A stretch of DNA of 9,848 bases, taken from assembly GCA_002298885.1 (NCBI GenBank), contig DBMK01000149.1, forward strand, positions 1 through 9,848. The letters are read 5' to 3'. Below the pieces are notes generated by a model. That model worked only from the letters and a program-made list of their open reading frames with translations. It did not search any database and was not told the DNA's origin. Both the position numbers and the translations under genes were made by a program. Shown here piece after piece: positions 1-6,422 of the stretch. This stretch comes from Anaerolineaceae bacterium UBA700 (GTDB lineage: Bacteria; Chloroflexota; Anaerolineae; Anaerolineales; Anaerolineaceae). Numbering within the stretch: position 1 is the stretch's first letter; each line of letters begins with the position of its first letter.

Positions 1-3
1 GGA

Positions 4-20
4 GGAGTGCAACGCACTCC
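4..20 (-). terminator. Possible terminator hairpin after the radical SAM gene
   Basis: A perfect 7-bp stem (GGAGTGC / GCACTCC) with a 3-nt loop (AAC) lies 10 bases beyond the stop codon of the minus-strand radical SAM gene. Read on the minus strand it is in the right place for an intrinsic terminator. The U-tract that would confirm this would fall at or beyond the left window edge and cannot be seen, so it may be only a 3' end stabilising hairpin. Confidence 0.45.
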
Positions 21-30
21 CCCGAAACGA

Positions 31-1806
31 TTAATTTCTTGTTTTGTCTTTCCACCAATCGCCCACCACCAGGGCCGCGGCCTGCAGCATGTTGATGCGC
101 GTGCCGCGCATGGCAACCTCCAGCTCGCGCTTGTCGCACACTGTGCTCAGGTTGGCGTCGTCGACGTGATGTTTCAGGTCGTTCAGCAGCGTGCGCCGCA
201 GGTCCGGGTCGGGCGTGGTCTTGACGATCCGGTCGATCTCGGAGATCAGTTCGCGGGCCACCTTGATCCTGCGGTCGGTGGCTTCGGCGCAGTCGGCCTC
301 CACCACCCCGTATTCGCCCTTGACCAGGTTCATCCGCCGCCCGGCCTCGTAAGTCGCGTCAACGATCTGGTCGCGGTCCATCCACACAGTCTCGTAATTC
401 AGCACATATTTCCAGCTCGGCGCCAGCAGTGCCTGGCGGTGTTCTTCCAGCGTGCGGCAGAACAGGCGGTAGCCGTTCTTTTCCGGCTCTTCGAAGGCCT
501 GGCTGCCGGGGTCAACGAACGGCGCCAGCGGCGAGATGAAGGGGATGATGCGTTTTTCGCCTTTTGCGGCGTAACGCGCCAGCATCCGGCGCGAATACTC
601 GACCGTCCCCATCACAGAGGCATAAGTCTGCTGCTTCAGGCCGACCATGAAGAACAGGTCCAGGCGCTGCACGCCGGCTTCCAGGGCGTAATCAATAGAG
701 GCCTCGATCTCTTTGTCCGAATAAGGCCGGCCAAATGCCTTGCGTACAGCTTCGTCGTGCGATTCCATCGATATTTCGAGCGTAAAGTTTGGCAGCGCTT
801 TGGATACCTTTTTGAAAAATTCGCGCGGCGCGGCGTCGAACAACTCGATAAAGACCGGTTTCTTCCATCCGGAAATTGCATCCAGGAAGCGGTCGGTGTA
901 TTTTTCGCCCGGCTGGCGGATGTCTCCCAGTACGAACACCGGGCCTTCGCTGAACTCGCCGATGCGGCGGATATCCTGGGCCAGTTTCTCGGGGCTGCGG
1001 TAGGCCGGGCGTTTGCGCCCGAAGGTTTCGCGGAAGGTGCACGCCGAGCCGCCGCAGGTGACGCAGTTGTAGCGGCAGCCGCGCACCGAAAGCGCCGCTG
1101 TGATCGGGTAGCGCATCCAGTTGCGAAACGGCTTGTACGAGGCCAGGTCGCGGTAGCGCACCACAGCCTTGAGCACGTTCGAGTAATCGATCAGCAGGTC
1201 GTCCAGGTTATCCGGCGAATAGGTGATCGGGTTGGCATGGGCAGTCCCCTCGCTGTCCTTCCAGGCCAGGTTCGGGATGGATTCAAGCACCTTATAGTCC
1301 GGCGAATCCTGCGCTGGCCGGTGTTTGCCGCCGCTGCGCAGGAACTGCATCAGCATCAGAAGCGGCATTTCCGTCGAATCGCCGCGCAGGATGAAATCGA
1401 CAGCCGGGTACTGGATCAGTTCCTTGTGGAAGTAGCTGGAGGAAAATCCGCCAAAGATCACCGGGCGGTTCGGGTGCAGTCGCTTGACGATGCGCGCCAC
1501 CTCGATCGACCCGTGGGCGTGCGGCAGCCAGTGCAGGTCGATCCCGAAGGCTACCGCGTCCAGCTTGCGAATGGCCTCCTCGACGTCGAACTTAAGGTTG
1601 TCCAGCATGCGCACGGCAAGGTTGACGATGCGGGTGCGTAGACCGGCTCGTTCGAGGTATTCGGCCATCGTTGTAAAGCCAATCGGGTACATTTCAAAAA
1701 CCGGGGTGGAGGGGACCAGGTCGCTGACCGGGCCGTATAGGATTGCCTCTTTGCGGAAATCATACACGCTGGGCGCGTGAAGGAGGATTAGGTCTGGATT
1801 TGGCAT
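31..1806 (-). CDS. B12-binding domain / radical SAM protein (Ta0216-like family)
   Basis: A 591-residue two-domain enzyme. Residues about 1-160 look like a cobalamin-binding-type Rossmann domain: a beta-strand start (DLILLHAPS), DLHWLPHAHG at 90-99 where B12 proteins often carry a DxHxxG-like motif, and VIFGGFSSSYF at 116-126. The radical SAM core follows, with the 4Fe-4S motif CRYNCVTC (Cys244, Cys248, Cys251), then EISMES near 344-349 and FFMVGLKQQT near 385-394, as in Elp3/MiaB-like folds. Such proteins cleave S-adenosylmethionine to a 5'-deoxyadenosyl radical; many B12-dependent members methylate unreactive carbon or phosphorus. The substrate cannot be read from this sequence. The whole sequence resembles the family called TIGR04190 (Ta0216), recognised from memory. 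The ATG at 1806 has AGGA six bases upstream and a TATACT box. No pathway neighbour is on the same strand. The domain call is firm, the role unknown. Confidence 0.88.
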   Translation of the reverse strand: MPNPDLILLHAPSVYDFRKEAILYGPVSDLVPSTPVFEMYPIGFTTMAEYLERAGLRTRIVNLAVRMLDNLKFDVEEAIRKLDAVAFGIDLHWLPHAHGSIEVARIVKRLHPNRPVIFGGFSSSYFHKELIQYPAVDFILRGDSTEMPLLMLMQFLRSGGKHRPAQDSPDYKVLESIPNLAWKDSEGTAHANPITYSPDNLDDLLIDYSNVLKAVVRYRDLASYKPFRNWMRYPITAALSVRGCRYNCVTCGGSACTFRETFGRKRPAYRSPEKLAQDIRRIGEFSEGPVFVLGDIRQPGEKYTDRFLDAISGWKKPVFIELFDAAPREFFKKVSKALPNFTLEISMESHDEAVRKAFGRPYSDKEIEASIDYALEAGVQRLDLFFMVGLKQQTYASVMGTVEYSRRMLARYAAKGEKRIIPFISPLAPFVDPGSQAFEEPEKNGYRLFCRTLEEHRQALLAPSWKYVLNYETVWMDRDQIVDATYEAGRRMNLVKGEYGVVEADCAEATDRRIKVARELISEIDRIVKTTPDPDLRRTLLNDLKHHVDDANLSTVCDKRELEVAMRGTRINMLQAAALVVGDWWKDKTRN

Positions 1807-1833
1807 CTATTTTCCTGTGGGACGTAAGACGTT

Positions 1834-1839
1834 AGTATA
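1834..1839 (-). promoter_or_regulatory. -10 promoter element of the radical SAM gene
   Basis: On the minus strand the sequence reads GGTATACTAAC, giving a TATACT hexamer preceded by GG. The predicted start of transcription is near 1827, a leader of about 20 nt that includes the AGGA ribosome site. No good -35 box is visible. A direct repeat GACGT-aa-GACGT (1821-1832) covers the predicted start site and could be an operator, but it is short. Confidence 0.5.
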
Positions 1840-1950
1840 CCATTAAAGATTTAAGCGGGCCTTACGCTCTTGTAGGTCTGGTATCTGCGCCAGATCAATT
1901 TAAGCGTAGAAGACCTGGATTAATCCTTATAAAATCGGGTAATATTTATT

Positions 1951-1956
1951 TATAAT
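1951..1956 (+). promoter_or_regulatory. Candidate -10 element (TATAAT) for the TPR gene
   Basis: A perfect TATAAT hexamer sits in an AT-rich block. It predicts a start near 1963, inside the dyad AGAAG-CA-CTTCT (1961-1972), and an 86-nt leader to the TTG start. The block is so AT-rich that other -10 registers are possible, and no -35 box stands out. Confidence 0.35.
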
Positions 1957-2048
1957 ATATAGAAGCACTTCTACATGATGACCGGGTAGGGATTTTTGGT
2001 AGGTGAGAAATTACACCAAATACTTTGCCCTAATGGAGTGATCGATTC

Positions 2049-2561
2049 TTGAGCAATACCTCTGACAAAGCCAGAAAGGGGGCAGGTGTGAGTAGATGGG
2101 TTAACGAAGGCATCAATTTCATCCGCAAGGGCAACCTCGTCGAAGCCGAGCGCGCCTTGCGCATTGCGGTCAAAGAGAACAGCCACGACATCGAAGCCTG
2201 GCTGTGGCTATCGCAGGCGGTCGAGTCGGACGCCGAAAAAATGACCTGTCTGCTGAAGGTGCTGGAAATGGACCCGCGCAACCTCGTCGCCCGCCAGAAA
2301 CTGGCCTCCTTGCAGCAGCGCAGCCGGGTGGACGGCGGCGCCCACGTGGATCCCTTCGAGCTGGATGAGCCGGCGCCGGTGGAGGCGCAAAACCCGGTCG
2401 TGAGCAGCGACAGCCCCTTCCTGGCTGCCTCCGGCGTCGAGGAAGAGGGCCGGAGCGAACCGGCCAAAGAGCGCGCGGATTACGCGAAATACATTGTGAT
2501 CGGACTGCTCTTATTGATGGTCACGGTGATGATCTTTTTGCTTGCCACACTTTTCAGGTAG
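2049..2561 (+). CDS. Small TPR protein with a C-terminal membrane anchor
   Basis: A 170-residue protein of unknown function. Residues about 17-49 and 50-83 look like two TPR-type helical hairpins: WVNEGINFIRKGNLVEAERAL, then a second with IEAWLWLSQAV and the typical end LEMDPRNLVARQKLASLQ. A Pro/Glu/Ser-rich, probably disordered linker (about 92-145) leads to one hydrophobic helix at 148-168 ending in a single Arg. This suggests a tail-anchored protein with its TPR part in the cytoplasm, perhaps a scaffold. The start is uncertain. TTG at 2049 has GGAG ten bases upstream. GTG at 2088 (VSRWVNEG) has AAAGGGGG seven bases upstream, keeps the whole TPR region, and is at least as good. The gene precedes birA by 28 bp but birA seems to have its own promoter. 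Confidence 0.75.
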   Translation: MSNTSDKARKGAGVSRWVNEGINFIRKGNLVEAERALRIAVKENSHDIEAWLWLSQAVESDAEKMTCLLKVLEMDPRNLVARQKLASLQQRSRVDGGAHVDPFELDEPAPVEAQNPVVSSDSPFLAASGVEEEGRSEPAKERADYAKYIVIGLLLLMVTVMIFLLATLFR

Positions 2562-2577
2562 CCTTTCCTTTTTTTGA

Positions 2578-2583
2578 TACAAT
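2578..2583 (+). promoter_or_regulatory. -10 element predicting a leaderless birA transcript
   Basis: TACAAT follows a seven-T run (TTTTTTTGATACAAT). Counting the hexamer as -12 to -7 puts +1 at 2590, exactly the G of the birA GTG start. No Shine-Dalgarno sequence lies between the in-frame stop at 2575-2577 and the start, which fits leaderless translation. No clear -35 box is present. Confidence 0.5.
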
Positions 2584-2589
2584 AACCTG

Positions 2590-3372
2590 GTGGATGAGCA
2601 TTCCTTGGGTATAGCCCTGGAGGGCTTACCTGTCCCTTCTATTTATTATTATGCGTCAATCGGCTCGACCAACGATTTCGCTCGCTCACTGGCTGAAAAT
2701 GACACTCCGGACGGCACGCTGGTCGTCGCCGACGAACAGACCGAGGGGCGCGGACGCTTTAACCGCCGCTGGGAGACCCCGCCCGGCAGCGCCCTGGCCT
2801 TCAGCTTGGTTCTCCATCCGGGGCTGGCGGAAATGCCCCGCCTGGGATTGTTCTCGGGGTGGTGCGGGCTGGCCGTGTGTTCCGTTTTGCGGCGCGTCTA
2901 TGGGCTGGACGCACAGATCAAATGGCCCAACGATGTGCTCGTGGAACGGCGCAAGGTGTGCGGCATCCTGGTGGAAGCCCATTGGCTGGGCAGCCGGCTG
3001 CAGGGAGTGATCGCTGGGATTGGGGTGAACGTCTCGCCGCCCTCGGTGCCCCCGCCGGACCACGTGATCTTCCCGGCGGCCTGCGTCGAGCAGTTCCTGG
3101 GCCGCCCGGTGGAGCGTGAACGGCTGCTGGCGGAGATTCTGAATACCCTGATCGATCTTCGCCCCAGCCTGGGGAGCCCACAATTCCTGGATTCCTGGGA
3201 AGAATGGCTGGCCTTCAAGGGCGAATGGGTGAAGGTGGAGCAGCCGGGGGAAAGCCTGACTGGCCAGGTGGTGGGAATCGCCGGGTTTGGCGGCCTGCGC
3301 CTGCGCGTTGAGGACGGGCGCGAGGTTGAGGTTGCCGTAGGAGATGTCCGCCTGCGGCCTGCAGCGGAATAA
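2590..3372 (+). CDS. birA: Biotin--[acetyl-CoA-carboxylase] ligase, monofunctional
   Basis: A cytoplasmic ligase that forms biotinyl-5'-AMP from biotin and ATP and transfers biotin to a lysine of biotin carboxyl carrier protein or related carboxylase subunits. At 260 residues it starts directly in the catalytic domain and lacks the N-terminal helix-turn-helix of E. coli BirA, so it belongs to the non-repressor group. Hallmarks in order: GSTN (25-28), the biotinyl-AMP loop GRGRFNRRW (53-61), KWPNDV (111-116), KVCGILVE (122-129) and GIGVNV (143-148). A small C-terminal beta domain covers about 213-258 (GEWVKVEQPGESLTGQVVGI). An in-frame stop at 2575-2577 limits the start to CTG 2587 or GTG 2590; GTG is chosen. 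No carboxylase gene is in the window. It is followed after 55 bp by a small membrane protein gene with its own ribosome site. Confidence 0.95.
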   Translation: MDEHSLGIALEGLPVPSIYYYASIGSTNDFARSLAENDTPDGTLVVADEQTEGRGRFNRRWETPPGSALAFSLVLHPGLAEMPRLGLFSGWCGLAVCSVLRRVYGLDAQIKWPNDVLVERRKVCGILVEAHWLGSRLQGVIAGIGVNVSPPSVPPPDHVIFPAACVEQFLGRPVERERLLAEILNTLIDLRPSLGSPQFLDSWEEWLAFKGEWVKVEQPGESLTGQVVGIAGFGGLRLRVEDGREVEVAVGDVRLRPAAE

Positions 3373-3427
3373 TTAGCGGAGTACGGCAGGCCTGTTTGCC
3401 TTACACGGAAAATCTGCGGAGGTTTTT

Positions 3428-3673
3428 ATGCTAGATGATTTGCGGAATTCAGCTTCTCATTCATTCGACGAGGAGCCATCCGAACCGAAAAGGGAACGCC
3501 GGCGCTCGAAGGAGCCCGAGCGGTTGATCCTGGGAATGACGGCAGCGCAGCGCTTCGTGGTCGCCCTGCTGCTGTTCGTCATGGTGTGCGTGCTCGGCAC
3601 ATTGTTCCTGGTGCTGACGGAAAAGGTCGTGATCAGCATCCCCGCAATTCTGAGCTGGCTGGGCATCGGCTGA
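3428..3673 (+). CDS. Small membrane protein of unknown function
   Basis: An 81-residue protein with a good GGAGG ribosome site six bases before its ATG. The first 32 residues are highly charged (acidic 12-19, then KRERRRSKEPER at 21-32), consistent with a cytoplasmic, positive-inside N-terminus. A strong transmembrane helix spans about 43-63 (FVVALLLFVMVCVLGTLFLVL). After TEK a second hydrophobic stretch (VVISIPAILSWLGIG, 67-81) could lie in or re-enter the membrane. No signal-peptidase or lipobox motif is visible. I do not recognise a characterised family. The ribosome site, sensible topology and convergent position against gyrA support a real gene. It probably shares the birA transcript, as no promoter is evident in the 55-bp gap. 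Its last codons form part of the terminator-like hairpin. Confidence 0.75.
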   Translation: MLDDLRNSASHSFDEEPSEPKRERRRSKEPERLILGMTAAQRFVVALLLFVMVCVLGTLFLVLTEKVVISIPAILSWLGIG

Positions 3674-3690
3674 TACCAGCCGGCATGCCC
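3661..3690. terminator. Hairpin between convergent genes, possible bidirectional terminator
   Basis: Two stacked stems, GGGCAT/ATGCCC (outer) and CGGCTG/CAGCCG (inner), enclose a 4-nt loop (ATAC) with a 2-nt bulge (GC) on the right arm: 12 base pairs in all. It overlaps the final codons of the small membrane protein gene and starts 4 bases past the gyrA stop codon. The plus-strand continuation is only moderately T-rich (GAATTATTTGCCGTTATTG) and the minus-strand side has no T run, so it is not a textbook rho-independent terminator. Confidence 0.5.
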
Positions 3691-3693
3691 GAA

Positions 3694-6171
3694 TTATTTG
3701 CCGTTATTGTTGTCTTCCTCAGCATTTTTCAGGTCGGCGGCTGCGATGCGGGCGAACGAAACCAGGACATCGCCCGCGGAAATGTTCATCACCCGCAAGC
3801 CACGAGCGCTGCGGCCCATGACCGAGATATCTCTGGCTTTCAAGCGCAGCACGGTGCCGGCTGAAGAAATGACCGTGATCTCATCGTCTTCCTGAACCAC
3901 CCGCCCGACGGCCACTTTGCCGGTGCGGTCCAGGTTCTTCTGGTTGGCCGTTGAAACGCCTCCGGTGGCGCGGCCTTTAACCGGGTAATCCACAAGCGGG
4001 ACGCGTTTCCCAAACCCTTCTTCGGTCAGCAGCATCAAATAACCACCCGGTTCGATGACGTCCATCGAGGCCATGCGGTCGCCGGCTGCGAGCTTGATAC
4101 CGGTAATGCCACTTCCGGTGCGGCCCTGTGAGCGCACGGTGCTTTCGTGGATGCGTAAAGCCCGTCCCAGCGCGGTGACCATCAGAATATCGTCCTTGCC
4201 GGAGGTCAGGCGCGCCCATCCCAGAAAATCACCCTCGTCCAGCCCAAGGGCAAGCATGCCCGAAGGACGCACGCTGGAAAACTCCTTCAGGCTCACTCGC
4301 TTGATCCGGCCTTTCATCGTTGCCATTGTGCAGTACAGCGCGGACTCGAAGCTGGGCACTGCCACGGCTGCCGTGATGCGTTCGCCCGCATCTAGCGACA
4401 GCACGTTGACGATTGGGATGCCTCGATCCGTTCGCCCGGCGTCCGGGATCTGGTATGCCTTCTCGGAATAGACCTTGCCGCGATCGGAGAAGAACAGGAT
4501 CGTTTGCAAGCTGCGCGCCGGGATGAGCATGATGATCTCGTCCTCCTCGCGCATAGTCTGCCCGCTGACCCCTCGCCGGCCGCGGTTCATGGATTTGAAC
4601 ACGTCTGCGGCCATGCGCTTGATGTAGCCCTTTTCGGAGAAGCTCACCAGGATCGGCTCGTCACGCACCAGGTCTTCTTCCCTCAGTTCCTCTTTTTCCT
4701 CAATGGTGATGTGCGTGCGCCGCTCGTCGCCGTATTTCTCGGCCAGTTCGGCCAGATCCGTCTTGATCAGGCCCAGGATCTTGGCCGGGTTCGCCAGCAA
4801 ATCTTCTAGGTAGGCAATTCTTTCCAGCGTTTCGCGCTGCTCATCCTCAATCTTCTGGCGCTCCAGGGCTGCCAGCCGGCGGAGCTGCATGTCGAGGATG
4901 GCCTGGGCCTGGATCTCGCTCAGGGTAAAGCGCGTGATCAGGCGTTCCTTCGCCGTATCCACGTCGGGCGCCTGGCGGATGGTCTGGATCACGTCGTCCA
5001 GGTTGGCCAGGGCAATCAGCAGCCCGGCCAGGATATGCGCCCGGGCCTGGGCTTTCTTCAGGTCGAATTCGGTGCGCCGGGTGATGATTTCCTGGCGATG
5101 CTCTAAGTAGATCTGCAGGGCGCGTTTCAACGATAGGTGGCGGGTCTCGCCGCCGACCAGGGCCAGCATGTTAACGCTGAACGTCGATTGCAGCGCAGTA
5201 TATTTATAGAGCTGGTTCAGCACCTTGCGCGGATGGGCGCCGCGTTTGAGCTCGATGACGATGCTCATGCCGCGCCGGTCTGATTCGTCGCGCAGGTCGC
5301 TGATGTCTTCGATGCGCTCCTCGCGCACCAGTTCAGCAATGCGCTCAATCAGGCTGGACTTGTTCACCTGGTAAGGGATTTCGGTGATGATGATGGCGCT
5401 GCGCCCGCCCTTAATTTCTTCGATCTGGGCGACCCCGCGCACGGTCAGGCGGCTGTGGCCGGTGTTATACCCCTGGCGGATGGCCTCGCGCCCGACGATG
5501 ATCCCGCCGGTGGGGAAATCCGGGCCGGGTACGAACTGCATTAACTCGTCATTGGTGATGTCATCGATGGTGTCGTAATGGTCGACCAGGTGGTTGATGG
5601 CTGCCGCCAGCTCACGCAAATTGTGGGTGGGAATGCTGGTGGCCATGCCCACAGCGATGCCAGAAGCCCCATTCAGCAGCAGATTTGGCAGCCGCGCTGG
5701 CAACACGGAGGGTTCCTGCAGGCTGCCGTCGAAATTGTCGTTAAAGTTGACCGTATCCCGGTCGATGTCCGCCAGCATTTCCTCGGCGATGGCGCTCAGG
5801 CGGGCTTCGGTGTAGCGCATGGCTGCCGGAGTGTCGCCGTCGACCGAGCCGAAGTTACCCTGCCCGTCGACTAGCATGTAACGCATCGAGAAATCCTGAG
5901 CCATGCGCGCCATGGCATCGTACACGGCCATGTCGCCGTGCGGGTGATATTTGCCGAGCACCTCGCCGACGATACGGGCCGATTTCTTGTAGGCCGAGTT
6001 GGCGCGGATGCCCATATCGTACATGGCATAGAGGATGCGCCGGTGGACGGGCTTGAGGCCGTCACGGGCGTCCGGCAGGGCGCGCGCCACGATCACGCTC
6101 ATGGCGTAATCCAGGTACGCCGTGCGCATTTGTTGGTCGATGTCTACAGCTTGGATATTGCCGATTTCCAT
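3694..6171 (-). CDS. gyrA: DNA gyrase subunit A
   Basis: The 825-residue breakage-reunion subunit of the type IIA topoisomerase that, with GyrB, introduces negative supercoils using ATP. The N-terminal half is classic: [20 protein letters not shown] (29-48), [14 protein letters not shown] (74-87), and AAMRYTE with the DNA-attacking Tyr120. The coiled-coil and gate region (about 340-480) leads into a C-terminal six-bladed wrapping domain (from about 503). Two oddities: the residue equal to E. coli Ser83, the main quinolone contact, is Met81, while Asp85 (E. coli Asp87) is kept; and the GyrA box, QRRGGKG in E. coli, reads MNRGRRG at 528-534. A degenerate box means a ParC-like role cannot be fully excluded. 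The start codon has GGAAAG nine bases upstream and a TATAAT promoter. gyrB is not in the window. Confidence 0.95.
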   Translation of the reverse strand: MEIGNIQAVDIDQQMRTAYLDYAMSVIVARALPDARDGLKPVHRRILYAMYDMGIRANSAYKKSARIVGEVLGKYHPHGDMAVYDAMARMAQDFSMRYMLVDGQGNFGSVDGDTPAAMRYTEARLSAIAEEMLADIDRDTVNFNDNFDGSLQEPSVLPARLPNLLLNGASGIAVGMATSIPTHNLRELAAAINHLVDHYDTIDDITNDELMQFVPGPDFPTGGIIVGREAIRQGYNTGHSRLTVRGVAQIEEIKGGRSAIIITEIPYQVNKSSLIERIAELVREERIEDISDLRDESDRRGMSIVIELKRGAHPRKVLNQLYKYTALQSTFSVNMLALVGGETRHLSLKRALQIYLEHRQEIITRRTEFDLKKAQARAHILAGLLIALANLDDVIQTIRQAPDVDTAKERLITRFTLSEIQAQAILDMQLRRLAALERQKIEDEQRETLERIAYLEDLLANPAKILGLIKTDLAELAEKYGDERRTHITIEEKEELREEDLVRDEPILVSFSEKGYIKRMAADVFKSMNRGRRGVSGQTMREEDEIIMLIPARSLQTILFFSDRGKVYSEKAYQIPDAGRTDRGIPIVNVLSLDAGERITAAVAVPSFESALYCTMATMKGRIKRVSLKEFSSVRPSGMLALGLDEGDFLGWARLTSGKDDILMVTALGRALRIHESTVRSQGRTGSGITGIKLAAGDRMASMDVIEPGGYLMLLTEEGFGKRVPLVDYPVKGRATGGVSTANQKNLDRTGKVAVGRVVQEDDEITVISSAGTVLRLKARDISVMGRSARGLRVMNISAGDVLVSFARIAAADLKNAEEDNNNGK

Positions 6172-6194
6172 ATTTTGCCACTTTCCATTCGTTA

Positions 6195-6208
6195 AATCAG
6201 GCCTGATT
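6195..6208. promoter_or_regulatory. 14-bp perfect palindrome overlapping the gyrA promoter
   Basis: AATCAGGCCTGATT is a perfect palindrome. On the minus strand it covers about -9 to +5 of the predicted gyrA transcript, sharing three bases with the TATAAT box. A dimeric regulator bound there would block RNA polymerase, so a repressor operator is the natural reading. The protein is unknown, and a 14-bp palindrome could occur by chance. Confidence 0.45.
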
Positions 6209-6211
6209 ATA
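6206..6211 (-). promoter_or_regulatory. gyrA -10 element
   Basis: On the minus strand the sequence is GGGGTATAATCAGG, a perfect TATAAT preceded by GGGG. It places the start near 6199, giving a 28-nt leader that holds the GGAAAG ribosome site. No convincing -35 box is found at 15-18 bp upstream. Confidence 0.6.
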
Positions 6212-6283
6212 CCCCATCCCTCCTTCTAATAATTCTGTTTGGTAGGCGGGGTCTTGAGCACCTGGACACGCCTAAGCAGCTGA

Positions 6284-6360
6284 AGATTTAAATTGTAGTG
6301 ACGACTTTAGTCGTTCTTAGCGGGCCGGAACGACTAAAGTCGTCACTACAATTTAAATCT
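6284..6360. repeat. Perfect 33-bp inverted repeat, MITE-like element
   Basis: Two perfectly complementary 33-bp arms (6284-6316 and 6328-6360) flank an 11-nt centre (TTAGCGGGCCG). The core of each arm, ACGACTTTAGTCGT, is itself a dyad (ACGACT-TT-AGTCGT). The outer ends include ATTTAAAT on both sides, self-complementary and so also a direct repeat; it may be a target-site duplication around an element beginning TTGTAGTGACGAC. The site lies between two divergent promoters, where a transcription terminator would make little sense, so a small non-autonomous insertion or extragenic palindrome is more likely. I recall similar TTTAGTCGT-containing palindromes from other bacteria, unverified. Confidence 0.75.
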
Positions 6361-6391
6361 CTTTCTATTCTCTTCTCTCGTTCTCTCCTGG

Positions 6392-6397
6392 TAAAAT
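6392..6397 (+). promoter_or_regulatory. Candidate coaW -10 element
   Basis: GGTAAAAT gives a TAAAAT hexamer directly after the pyrimidine tract. It predicts a start near 6404 and a leader of about 19 nt carrying AAAAAAGGGA as a ribosome site, 11-12 bases from the ATG, a rather long spacing. No -35 box is evident. Confidence 0.4.
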
Positions 6398-6422
6398 GTA
6401 GAAAAAAGGGACCTTTATTTAT

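Larger units (their letters stand above)
1807..2048. other. Divergent intergenic region, 242 bp, AT-rich
   Basis: This gap separates the minus-strand radical SAM gene from the plus-strand TPR gene and has no credible gene. It contains ATTTAAGCG twice (1849-1857 and 1898-1906), a dyad TCTGG-8 nt-CCAGA (1877-1894), an inverted pair AGGTCT / AGACCT, an AT-rich block (1921-1960), the dyad AGAAG-CA-CTTCT (1961-1972) and the leader dyad TTTGGT-14 nt-ACCAAA (1995-2020). These suggest regulation from both sides; none matches an operator I can name. Confidence 0.5.
6172..6422. other. Divergent intergenic region between gyrA and coaW
   Basis: These 251 bp hold no gene. From left to right they contain the gyrA leader and promoter with its palindrome, a GC-richer block with a short dyad TAGGCG-20 nt-CGCCTA (6243-6274), the 77-bp inverted repeat, a pyrimidine tract on the plus strand (6358-6389, 30 of 32 bases C or T) and the coaW promoter and leader. 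Confidence 0.6.

Noticed and set aside
7..1641. 544-residue open frame on the plus strand opposite the radical SAM gene
   Set aside because: It has no recognisable domain or ribosome site, and the minus strand encodes a protein with clear catalytic motifs; long antisense frames are expected in GC-rich coding DNA.
3390..3406. Hairpin GGCA-8 nt-TGCC after birA as a terminator
   Set aside because: The stem is only 4 bp and there is no T run; the next gene follows closely and is probably cotranscribed.
6284..6360. Reading the inverted repeat as a rho-independent terminator or a CRISPR repeat
   Set aside because: It lies between divergent gene starts and has no U-tract fitting an upstream gene; there is one unit only, with no spacers.
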